DNA from: Podochytrium sp. JEL0797
Taxonomy: Eukaryota; Chytridiomycota; Chytridiomycetes; Chytridiales; Chytriomycetaceae
Length of the DNA stretch: 34,510 nt
Direction: 5' to 3'
Assembly (NCBI GenBank): GCA_027596195.1
Contig: JADGJG010000170.1
Location: 1 to 34,510, forward strand
Position numbers and translations under genes: made by a program. Positions 9,489 through 18,799 of this stretch are shown here, one piece after another. The notes under the pieces were generated by a model. The model was not told where the DNA came from, searched no databases, and saw nothing but the letters and a program-made list of their open reading frames with translations. Within the stretch, counting starts at the first letter, position 1. The number at the start of each line of letters is the position of its first letter.

Positions 9489-11074
9489 ATGGACGACATC
9501 CTCGACAAGCTCAAAGTCCTTGACTATCTGAACAAGTTCTGCAAAGACTCGTGAGTAAAACTAATATTACTGTCGCGTGTTCCGATCTTTTGACCGGAGT
9601 GTCAAACATCCGCAGGGGATTCCCGCCGCTGTCGCGATTTTACTTCATGGCCCCCGCCGCGAATCCAAACGAGCAATTCTTCTTATTCACTTCATTATTC
9701 TCTTGGATGCTTCATAAACTTCGGATCGACTTTGAAGCGCCCGGACAATTTGACGACCCCAACGCGAGTGCGGCGAACATTGGTACCCCCCCGAAAACGG
9801 AATTCGATGCATCCCGCGTCTGATTATCTATCTTGTTTCTAGTAAATGAGCTCAAAAAGATGGGGATTCCTTTCGAATATGGGCCGCACAAGCTGAAGCA
9901 GGGTTATGGCGAAGCTGTCATCTTCGCGATCCAGTCCGTGATTGACAAAGTCGTGACTTCTTCGGGATTCGTGTTTCAAAAACCAACGCATAAAGTGGAT
10001 GAGTAAGAGATATATTCTCTTGGTTCCAGTTTTTGTTTCATTCAACATTCCTTCTCCTTTTCCGAATCCAGCTATCCAGACGAAGCAGAGGTTGACGACG
10101 ATGCAGAAGTGACCACAGAAAACATCGAAGAAAATTTCCATCACGAGGAGGAAGAGGAGGAAGCGTATGTCGAAGGTGTGAGGACGCGTGGAAAATCCGA
10201 AACACCAAAGTAATGCACACAACTCTCACGAAATGAGCTTCCTAATTCTTTCTCTTTTTTTCAATCATAATAATTAGGCCAGCTCTCCCCGCGAGGCCCA
10301 AGGTTGACCAAGCCGACTGGAAACTCGAAGTTGAACGTGTCGCGCCATTGATTCGTGTCCAAATCTCCAACGACAACAAAGACTGGAGAATCCATGTTGA
10401 GCAAATGACCATGAATCATGTCGTACGTGCATATTGTGCTTGTGCTTATTCAGTTGTATTCTCAAAAATCGTTCTTGCTCTCAAAAATACAAAAATAGAC
10501 AATTGAAGGATCTCTCTCAGAATCCAAACATCAACTCGAACGTCTACATACAGAAATCGAAAAGACTCTGGAAAAGATTTCCTCCCGCGAAAAATACATC
10601 AATACGCAATTCGAGTCGCAAATCGATGAGCAACGCGTACTTCAGGATCAAATCAGCGAGCTGAGGCAAAAGTACAATGTGGCTAACAGCAACGTTGGAG
10701 AACTCAGCTTAGAGCTGGCGAGGGTTTCAGAGGAGCTGGATGCCGTGAAGGTACCGTCATCAATGTCGCAATTGCAGAAGATTCTATGATTGATTTCATT
10801 TTCTTTCCTAGACGCGAATGGACGAGATTGGAAATGGGATGACGGATTCGCAGCCGCTGGTGAATATCAAAAAAGGAATGGGAAAATTGAAAGTGGACAT
10901 CAAGCAGATGGATCTCAGAATTGGGGTGGTGGAGCACACGTTGCTGCAAGCAAAGGTCCGTTCTTCTTCAGTCTTTTTATTACCGGCTGTTGCTAAAATG
11001 AAATGATAAAACAGCTGAAAAACAAAGGACCCATGCTCGCGATGCCGGCCTTCAACCCCGTGTTCCTTGTTTGA
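9489..11074 (+). CDS. IFT57: Intraflagellar transport protein 57 (IFT57)
   Basis: IFT57 is a peripheral subunit of the IFT-B complex that carries cargo along flagellar microtubules. It pairs with IFT20 through its coiled coil. Eight exons join in frame (375 aa): 9489-9550, 9616-9782, 9843-10002, 10072-10209, 10278-10422, 10499-10750, 10812-10955, 11015-11074. The N-terminal CH-like domain (about 1-130) shows LDKLKVLDYLNKFC, LSRFYFMAPAANPNEQFFLF and FEYGPHKLKQGYGEAVI. Next come an acidic linker (HHEEEEEEAYVEG), the segment DWKLEVERVAPLIRVQI, and a long coiled coil (about 225-345). It is shorter than the roughly 430-aa animal protein, mostly in the linker. Its presence shows the organism builds a motile or sensory flagellum. 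Confidence 0.93.
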
Positions 11075-11126
11075 GTTTTAAGTTCTAAAATGAAATAGAC
11101 AAATGGCATTGGGTTGATGATGAATT

Positions 11127-14100
11127 CTATTTTTTTTTGGGCGCCACGGGTGGTTTGGGTCCATGCACTTTTTGTAAATTACTGCTCGACTTTGTGGTTG
11201 CCATCTTTTTGACTGACTTGTCCAGTTCCGGGACGAGCATACTTCCGTCCTCAGGGTCATGAAATGCGGGGTTACCGTCATGCATATTTTGTGACCGTTG
11301 CGTGAGAGAGAGTGACCGTGATTTGGATTTTTTAAGTTGTCCCGGCAGAGGGGCATCCGGGTCATCGCGTGAAATTTCCGAGAGCTGTCGTTTTTGAATG
11401 TCTTCCATAGACTCTGGGGAGGATGGGAGTGCGATTCCGGCTGCAAGGGGTACAAAGACCAGTTCTGAAGGTGTCCCTTCTGTTTTCGCCAAAAAAGCAA
11501 TTGTTTTATAAACGTGGTTCGTAGAATTCTAGCTTACCTCCAGCAGTTTCGCCTATCAAAGCTAACGCGAAATTGTACGAGGCACCTATGTTTTCAATCA
11601 CACATGTGTGTTCAGTATTATAATTCTCACTTTTTTTGATTTGTTACCTCGATCCAGTCCATCGAAAGCAAATGTCGGCTCATCAATATTACAAGTCGCG
11701 CTGACAGCAACCCGTGAACTCATGTCATGATATCCCAAAATGCGGTACCCAACCAGTTTTGGTCGGTCACCGTATTTGGCCACCGCGTCGGAAGGAAATA
11801 TAAATAGGACACTCGTGGCGGACGTGATTTCGATGACGGGCGTGTGAGGAATAGGAACCATCAAATCTATTTTAGACAAATTTGGAAGAGGGGTTATTTT
11901 TGTGCGTCAGATAGGAAGCGCTGAAAGAATCTTACCCAAATTCACGTCATCGCTGTTCTCACTCGCCATCGACACGCCTCCCTGACTTACCGCCGACACG
12001 TTGAAAATATACGGCGCACCAGGTTGCAATCCTTCAACCACGTAATCCAACGAATTGTGAGCCCCATGTGCTTTGACGGTGACGGTCGTGTTTTCCACTC
12101 CGTTGTGGTATGCGATTTTCCAGCTTTCAATTTCCGTTCCGCCGTTGGGTTCGCACGTGGTGAGAATGTGGATGGATGAGTAGTCCAGTTTTGTGATGTG
12201 AGGCTTGCAGGGCCGGTTGGGTGGGCAATCTGGGGAGTGTATTAGAATGGGAAAAAGCCGGAAAACTATCGTTTTACCCATATGAATCGGGTCTGAAATC
12301 TCACTAAACAACCCAACACCCATCGTATTCACAGCCACCACCTTGAAATAATGCATGCTTTCAATACGTGCGTTATTGTACGTAAATTTGAGATTCTGCC
12401 CCACTTCAACGGCCACTTCTCCAATCAAAAAGGATTCCTGCATTTTGGAATCATTGCTGTGATAGATTTGGTAACATAAAGGAGGGGAGGCCTTTTGCTG
12501 ACTCGAATATGCGGGGAGAAATAGCTGGATCATGGGGGGTAGAATCGAGTGCGCGATTTCGGGTTTCGGTGGGCTTTCCGGGAGTTCGTCTAAAAAACCC
12601 AGTCAACACAGTGCGAGTAAGTATACCAACGGATGATACTCACCGACTAGCAATGATACGGGAGAGCTGACGTTTCCTTCAATTCCTTCGTTACTCGCCA
12701 CCAGCAAAAAGTGGTAATACACTCCACTCGCGAGACCATCAATGATGAGCTCAGATAAGAAGTTTGATTTGTCTTCCTCCTCCGTTACATCGGATACATT
12801 CTTGACAGGGATCGAGTATTCTTTTATGATGGTGGAATGGGTGGGATCGGTTGTGACTTTGAGAGTGAGCTTTGTGTACTCGATGTGGGAGTCTGGGTTC
12901 GAAAGGGGCGCCATAATAACCACTTGGACCGAGCAACCGTCAACCACAGAAACAGTCGGTACCGGAATTGTGGGAATTTTGTCTAAAATAAACGCGAGGA
13001 GGATGAATGAGTTGAGTTGATACAATAATGCTCCTGCATTTACCGAGAATAGATTGCTTCCTCCTCAATTCACTTTCTTCCTTTTCACGTTGCTCGCATT
13101 TTTTGCACACAACCAAATCCACTTTTTTGTGTACTGCGTTGTATCGATAAATCGACAAGGAAGCAATCTCCTTCTCTTTGTCCTGTTGAACACAAAAAGG
13201 TTAAATTTGCCATTGAAGCCGATTTCATGGAATTCCCACTCACTTGGATGCAATCCATGTATTTTCGGTTTTTGTCCTTCAAAAACGAATTTTCGGCCGC
13301 GAGATTGTGAATTTTGCCCCGCAATTGCCGGTTCTCGTTGTTAAGGAGCTTTTCCACCATGTCTGACTTTCTGTGAGACTCCTGTTGTTGTCCCGTTTTG
13401 ATTGATTGAGTCGTCGTGTAAAAATGAGCAATAAACAATGCTCGTTTCTGTTCGCCAACTCACGGATAATTCCTTGTCTTGAACCGTAAGCTTCTCGGAA
13501 GCTTCTGCCACTTTTTTCGTGAGGGTCTCGCGGTCCAACAGTTCGTTACATGCAGTCAGGGTTTCAAGTCGCGTCACATTGTCGCGGAGTTTGAGACACT
13601 CATCGTTTAAGGATCGGACTTTGCGGGTTTCCGAATTGAGTTGCGCATAATATGATTTAATTTTGCTCTGGGGTTTTTGTAGTTTTAGAAAGTTAGAATT
13701 TTGAAGGGGCGAACCCCCGCACAAAGTCACCTTCAGTCCCAAGATTTCTTCACGCAGTCCTTTAATAATCTTTGGCGCGTCATGATTCTGAACGTCTAAC
13801 TGCTCAATCTCCTTTTGTTGCCTCCGTTCAATCTTCATATTACAAGTGTGCAAAAAAAAGTCAGTTTCATCGACACGGAGTAAACAACGAACGCGATGTC
13901 ACAACAAACATTGTGTTACCTGTTTCAAGATCATATTCTCATGCCTCACTTTCAACATCTCAATCTCCTTTTCCCTCATCACCGCCCGCAACCGGTCCAT
14001 CTGGTCTAGCACGAGATTCACCTGCGACAACTGATGCTTATTGAGAGACTCCTGTGGCCCGCTACCACCACCGTTCGCGATATACGTTGTCATGGTTTGG

Positions 14101-14309
14101 TGTTGCGAGGCAGTCACGCGGGGAAGGAAATGGTCTCCACCTCCACCTCCACCTCCTCCTACTCCGCCGCCGGCGGCAGCAGCCAAAGGTTTTGCGGGTG
14201 CGTCTATGGCGTTGGAAGGGGTTTTGGGTGTGTGTGGGGGACCGTAGATTTTGGCGCGTTCTGTGGAAGCCGTGAGGGCGGGAATCAAGTCGCGTTGGAT
14301 TTCCGTCAT
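11127..14309 (-). CDS. Coiled-coil protein with four fibronectin type III-like domains
   Basis: Eleven exons join in frame (845 aa): 14309-13920, 13832-13731, 13667-13464, 13381-13244, 13182-13044, 12982-12644, 12589-12278, 12229-11936, 11866-11648, 11585-11538, 11479-11127. Residues 1-90 are low complexity with a Gly run (about 60-72). A coiled coil runs from about 95 to 320 and includes a CKKC pair at 304-307. Four FN3-like beta-sandwich modules follow (about 325-437, 438-541, 542-639, 640-712), each with features such as YYHFLLVASNEG, HYFKVVAVNTMG and YIFNVSAVSQGG near its end. Each module is one exon with phase 1 at both ends. The tail is Ser/Lys-rich and ends PKPPVAPKKK. No signal peptide is seen, so it is probably intracellular. 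I do not know the family. A flagellar or cytoskeletal role is a guess based on the IFT57 neighbour, 52 bp away tail to tail. The start is the first ATG in frame. Confidence 0.82.
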
Positions 14310-14615
14310 TTTTATACTCCGTTCTTCTCGTCGTTCTCTGAACAAAACGAAATAAAGGTCAAGATGCGCGCAGGCAGTGGGTGCTCAGGGGCGTGGTGTC
14401 TGGTCTTGTGCGAGGGAGTGTGTGTTCCCCTTGTGGTGCGGTTTTGCCAGAAGCGATACTGGTCGCGTAAATCTTTGAGAAAAGAAAGTGAAAAAGAAAC
14501 TGGATAAGAAGAAAGAAGGAGGGAGGAAGAAACACCCGCCCCCCCTCCCACATCCTCATTCGTTTTTCTGGACCGGTTTGTTTTTCTCCGCTTTTCGGAC
14601 AAGATTTGACGCAAC
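14310..14615. promoter_or_regulatory. Shared divergent promoter region of 306 bp
   Basis: This region lies between the start codons of the FN3 gene (-) and the Sos7-like gene (+) and must hold both promoters and 5' leaders. It contains a purine-rich tract (about 14480-14530, AGAAAG/GAAGAA runs) and a C-rich run (14536-14548). No specific element was recognised. Confidence 0.5.
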
Positions 14616-16834
14616 ATGCTCGCTGCCGCCACCCCATCACCGCCGCTGCCAACGGCAGAGCACCTCGAGAGGTACCCACAGCATCTTCCCACGCACCCAC
14701 CACCTTCTAACGTCACCCCTTCCTGCGAATGCCCCTCCCCCCCCCCCCATCTCCCGACCCAACAAAACCAACGAACCCCCCTCCCCAAACGCAAACCAAA
14801 CCACCTGTCAACCAAAAAGCCGCATCCAGGCCATCAAAGACCACAAATTCAACTTCCTCAAACAAATCCAGCACTGGATCGGCAGCCAGGAAATCGACAA
14901 CCCATTGGCCATCGAAGACGACCGCACCGAGAAGCTCGACGTGCGAGGGCTCTTGCTGTCGAACCCCAAAAACATGGAAGCCGAGCTCAAGTTTTACAAG
15001 GTCTGTATGTGTTTTGTATCGAGATTTGTTTGCTGAATGCGTTTGTTTTGGTTGGTTAGGATCTGTTTTCGAAACTCAAATTCAACTTTCTCGAACAAAC
15101 CACCAAAGAAACGTTCCTCAAGAGCTTGTTGGCGGTTCCCACTCAGTGGAGCACGTCTCAGGATATTGGCGATACGGGTAAAAAGCGGCGTGATTTCGGG
15201 AGAGGGAAACGCAGTGATAGAGACGCGCCTTTTCTCACGCGCATACACAGAACAAGCAAACAAAGTCCTCAAGAGCCACTTGAAAACGTACAAGAAGGAA
15301 ACAGAGCAAGCGCGGGAAGAGTTGGCTCGTCTCGTGGATCAAGTGTGTAATGGTATGCCCTTCCCCCCGAATCTCTTCCTCCGAAACCAAGCAGCACACT
15401 CAATCTAAGCTTTTGTTTCCGGCTGTATTTTTTAGAACACGAGCATCTCTCGAATTCCAAAACGAGGGCACAAGAGCTGCAACAAAGAATGGGACCTTTG
15501 GTTTGTAATTTTTTTTACGCTCCTCGGGTTGAGTTGCTCTATGGCTTGGGCCTCTTTTAGTTATATGCGTTCTAAAAACGCGTTTTTTGCTTTGTTTTTT
15601 TTGTTTTGACTCGCAGATGGAGGAAATTGACAATTTTCTCGCGACCCTTGATCCAGAACAGGTAACGAGAGAGAGCGCGTGCTGAAAGTACTTCATAGAC
15701 TCACACGTTATTTTACAGAAATCTCTCGCCGAACTGAAAGCTGAGAACGAAGAGATGGTAATAAACAAGCACATCACCCCCCATTCTCCTTCTTTCTCAA
15801 AACTCACATGCAAACACTACCATAGATGGAACCCTCCACCACCCTCACCACAACCCTCACAACCCTCACCACCCAAACCACCACCACCACCGCCACCACA
15901 ACCTACGCCACGCACGCGCTCCAATCCCTCCAACTCGCGCAAACGGACCTCGAAACCAAAGTCTCGGACGCCAAAGCGGCCGTCCAGCTGCGCGACCCGC
16001 TGCTCGATGGACATCTCGTGTGGTGTCAGAACTGGGCGCACAAGGTGATGGAGATGGAAGGGTGTTTGCGGTTCGAGGCTGTGGATGTGGATCGGTTGGA
16101 GGTTGTTTTTGATGTGGGTGAAGGGGAAGGGGTGGTTGCGGGTGGAGTTGAAATGGTGGTGGAGGTGAAGAGTGGGGAGGTGGGGAGGGGGAGGGTTGGT
16201 GTGGATGCGAAGGTAAGAATCTCTTCTTTTTCTGGCTCTTGTTTCTTTTTGTTGGTGGTTGAGGGCAATTTGCCGCGAGTTTGGTGTGCGTTGAAATTTT
16301 TTGACCCCCCCACTACTTCCCCCTCCTCAGATTGTGAACATGAAGCTCGACATTTCGGATATCGTCGACTCAGCCAACACCCTCACCACCACCATCCACT
16401 CCTCCAAAACCCACACGACCCTCCTCCCCGTGCGCGAAGTGATTGCCATGATTGTGCAAGAAACACGCACACGCGTGACCCAAGTGCTTGCGCGTCAAAA
16501 GGAAAAGCGGGCCGTGGAAACGCTGGCGGATGTGCATGTGTGTTGGGACGATGAGGCCGGGTTCGTTGAGGTTGGGGTTGCCGGGGACGGGGAGGCGGAG
16601 CAGCGGATTGTGCAGGTGCGGTTGGATATGGATTATCCGCGGTTTGGAAGTTTGTGGGTGATTTCGGTGGTGCCTGAGGAGAAGGAGGGGTGGGGTGTAG
16701 ATGTGTTGCAGGTTTGTGGTTTGTTTTTTTTCTGGGGGAGTGGTCTGACCCATTTTTTTGGTTTGCAGGACAAGATTGACGAGGAGAGGATCGCGACAAT
16801 CACGCAGTTGATTCATGCGCTTCACGCGTTGTAA
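14616..16834 (+). CDS. Sos7-like kinetochore coiled-coil protein
   Basis: Ten exons join in frame (479 aa): 14616-14671, 14820-15000, 15060-15177, 15251-15352, 15436-15500, 15617-15661, 15719-15757, 15826-16212, 16331-16711, 16769-16834. The segment LFSKLKFNFLEQTTKETFL (exon 3) resembles the conserved LK-F-x-F/Y-LEQ-x-TKE-x-FL block I recall from fungal Sos7, a partner of the Spc105/KNL1 kinetochore protein. It is followed by a coiled coil (KVLKSHLKTYKKETEQARE). Exon 8 starts with a Thr-rich tract. The C-terminal half looks alpha/beta and ends in a helix. Intron 1 has a weak acceptor (AAAAAG|C), but the join gives HLESRIQAIKDHKFNFL in phase. The identity rests on one motif, so it could be another coiled-coil kinetochore or spindle protein. 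Confidence 0.6.
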
Positions 16835-16927
16835 TTTCTTTGTTTGCTTTCAGCTTTGAAATCCATTTCCAAACAAAGTTTGTTTTATTCCAATTCCAAC
16901 GCGAAAGAAAAACTAGGCATAAGAAAA

Positions 16928-17867
16928 TCAAGCAGTGCGAACGTTGACGTGGACCTATTTTTCGGTTGAAAAGAAACCTTGAGTAAAACGGCAGAGAAAA
17001 AGAGCGTCACTAGCAGAGTCTCACCTCAGGTTTGACATTCACCAACGAAGCGAGAATGCGTTCGATCGCAATGGATTTGTTTTGCTTGTAAGCAGCGTCG
17101 ATTTCGATAATTTTCTGGTCCGTTTCGGCGTTGACTTTCGAGAACGAGTCATCCGAGGTTCCAGAGTACTAAAGAATGCGAGAAGGAGTAATATGAAAGC
17201 ACGCGATGTGAGTGAGTGCAGTGTGAGGAGGGAGAAATCTCTGGATCAAGGGGAGGGAGTGACTTTTGGGCGGGAAGGTGGCGCCAACGAGCTCTACTAA
17301 TTGGTCGCAGAAGCAGGAGAACACGATGCACAAACGACGCGCATTCGTCTTGTTTTGCGGATTGAACCTTGGAGTCATCCGTTCGCGGCTTTTTTTTGCG
17401 ACCATGCCCTTCCGATGGTTGAATCCACCGCGCGCCCTGATCCCGCCCACTTTGGTCTGAAACGATATGCCCGAACGCATCTGAATACACGACACCAACT
17501 CTCCACGTCCTCGCGCCGTGTCCCCGCGTGTTGTTTGATTTTCCGCCCGTTGTTATTTTTTTCCCAACGTTACCTGCTGCTCAAACAGGGCGAATTCCTT
17601 GTTCTTCTCAGCCTTCAGGACTTCAATTTCCTTGAGGGCCTCGGCTCTGGCGTCCTTGAGGCGCTGGACTCTGTCTGAAAACGAGGTTGTTAGTTGGCGA
17701 GAAGTAACCATAAAAAAAACGCTGGGGCAACGCACATTGTCTGGCCTTGGTGACAATCTTTGACGCGTCCTTTTCGGCTTCGAGAAGGGTTTGGATGCCT
17801 TGTGAGTTTTGGGCCTGTGGGTGTGTGTGAGTGAGAATGGTTTTAGCGGAGTGTGGGGGCGCACCAT
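16928..17867 (-). CDS. VMA10: V-type proton ATPase subunit G
   Basis: Subunit G forms the peripheral stalk with subunit E and links V1 to V0 on vacuolar and other acidic membranes. Five exons join in frame (117 aa): 17867-17865, 17814-17736, 17674-17574, 17168-17025, 16954-16928. Exon 1 is only the ATG. The joined N-terminus MAQNSQGIQTLLEAEKDA is the classic family start and decides the choice of start codon. RQYRVQRLKDARAEALKEIE forms the stalk helix, and the end VKPEVHVNVRTA fits the family. Intron 3 is 405 bp, unusually long here, with no recognisable content. Length is normal (family about 114-120 aa). Confidence 0.95.
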
Positions 17868-17876
17868 TTTTAGTCG

Positions 17877-18653
17877 ATGTTTTTTCTTCCACTCGAAACA
17901 TCGATGATCGTTCCAGCAACATTGGCATCCACGCTTCCCCCCGACTTCAGCCTCACCTGCGCATCGCTCGTGGCATCTGGCTACCACTTTGACATTAGCG
18001 CGTTGACGGCCACGGACCGTATCGTGACTGAAGCCCACAGCACGCCGCCCACAACCACCACGACCACGACGGGCGTTGCGCTGTGCCGCGCACTCACCGC
18101 GAGCGAGGGCGTGCTCTCCAAGTGCGCTGCTGACGCACTCGTGTGCCAGGTCACAGCCATCGATGGCACTCCCGCCTGGGTGCGTCCCTACGCTGCCCTC
18201 ACTGCAAACGCCAAGGTCGCGCCAGCCGCCGTGTCCGTGCATGCGCGCGGAATGGGATTCGACCTGCTTCTCCAAGGTACCGCATGGGGCGAATTCGCAC
18301 CTCTCGCCACGAACCTGTCGCTCGTTTGCGACAAGAATGCGCCCGCCACCTCGAACCCCATGCGCCTCAACACATCGACGGATGCCGTGCTGCACTTGTC
18401 CTGGTCTTCTCCTGCTGCCTGCGGCACTCCCAACGGTTCCATTGGACGCGGGGGCGGCGGCATGTCGGGCACGGGCCTGTTCTTGATGTTTGTGATGCTC
18501 GGATTGTTCTTTTACGTGTCCATTGGTTCGGCGTTTAACATTCTCGTGAACCGCATCACGCGCTTTCCTGACTTTTTGCCAAACTTCAACTTTTGGGAGT
18601 CTCAGTTCCGGTCGCGTAGACGGACAGACAACGCGTCGTATGTGCGTTTGTGA
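17877..18653 (+). CDS. Type I membrane protein with MRH-like lumenal domain
   Basis: A single 258-aa frame. Six Cys residues (about 28, 70, 83, 90, 151, 182) are spread over the first 190 residues. A Thr-rich run (TTTTTTT) interrupts the domain. One membrane span lies at about 200-220 (LFLMFVMLGLFFYVSIGSAF), followed by a 38-residue tail NILVNRITRFPDFLPNFNFW... This layout and the P-x-x-x-FW end resemble mannose-6-phosphate-receptor-homology proteins (Mrl1/Atg27 type) that sort cargo between Golgi, endosome and vacuole. The N-terminus lacks a strong hydrophobic signal. An in-frame TAG (17871-17873) in a TTTTTAG context just before the ATG could be a splice acceptor, so a signal-peptide exon may lie upstream. 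As drawn, the ATG is only 9 bp from that of V-ATPase G. Confidence 0.65.
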   Translation: MFFLPLETSMIVPATLASTLPPDFSLTCASLVASGYHFDISALTATDRIVTEAHSTPPTTTTTTTGVALCRALTASEGVLSKCAADALVCQVTAIDGTPAWVRPYAALTANAKVAPAAVSVHARGMGFDLLLQGTAWGEFAPLATNLSLVCDKNAPATSNPMRLNTSTDAVLHLSWSSPAACGTPNGSIGRGGGGMSGTGLFLMFVMLGLFFYVSIGSAFNILVNRITRFPDFLPNFNFWESQFRSRRRTDNASYVRL

Positions 18654-18799
18654 AGGAACTCTTGGTGTTCAGTGTTTATTTATTTGATTCGTTGGAAATG
18701 ATGAATGAAAGAATCGCATGTTTGTTTTTTGGAGAAATCTCCTGAAAGTCTCGCATCCTTCCTTCTGGCCTTCGTTCCTTCCTTCTTCTCTCCAATGTA

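Noticed and set aside
14150..14175. Simple-sequence run read as a microsatellite of interest
   Set aside because: It is a short Gly-codon run within exon 1 of the FN3 gene and a common kind of low complexity.
14488..15036. Longer N-terminus for the Sos7-like gene by reading through intron 1
   Set aside because: The frame starts at a non-ATG codon and gives only Lys and Pro runs. Splicing 14671 to 14820 joins an ATG exon to the conserved part in phase.
17169..17573. Possible hidden exon or gene in the 405-bp V-ATPase G intron
   Set aside because: The open frames inside show no protein pattern, and the G subunit is already full length without them.
17553..18395. 280-codon open frame on the minus strand
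   Set aside because: It covers V-ATPase G exons 2 and 3 with introns retained and runs antisense into the MRH-like gene. Only the spliced G subunit is supported.
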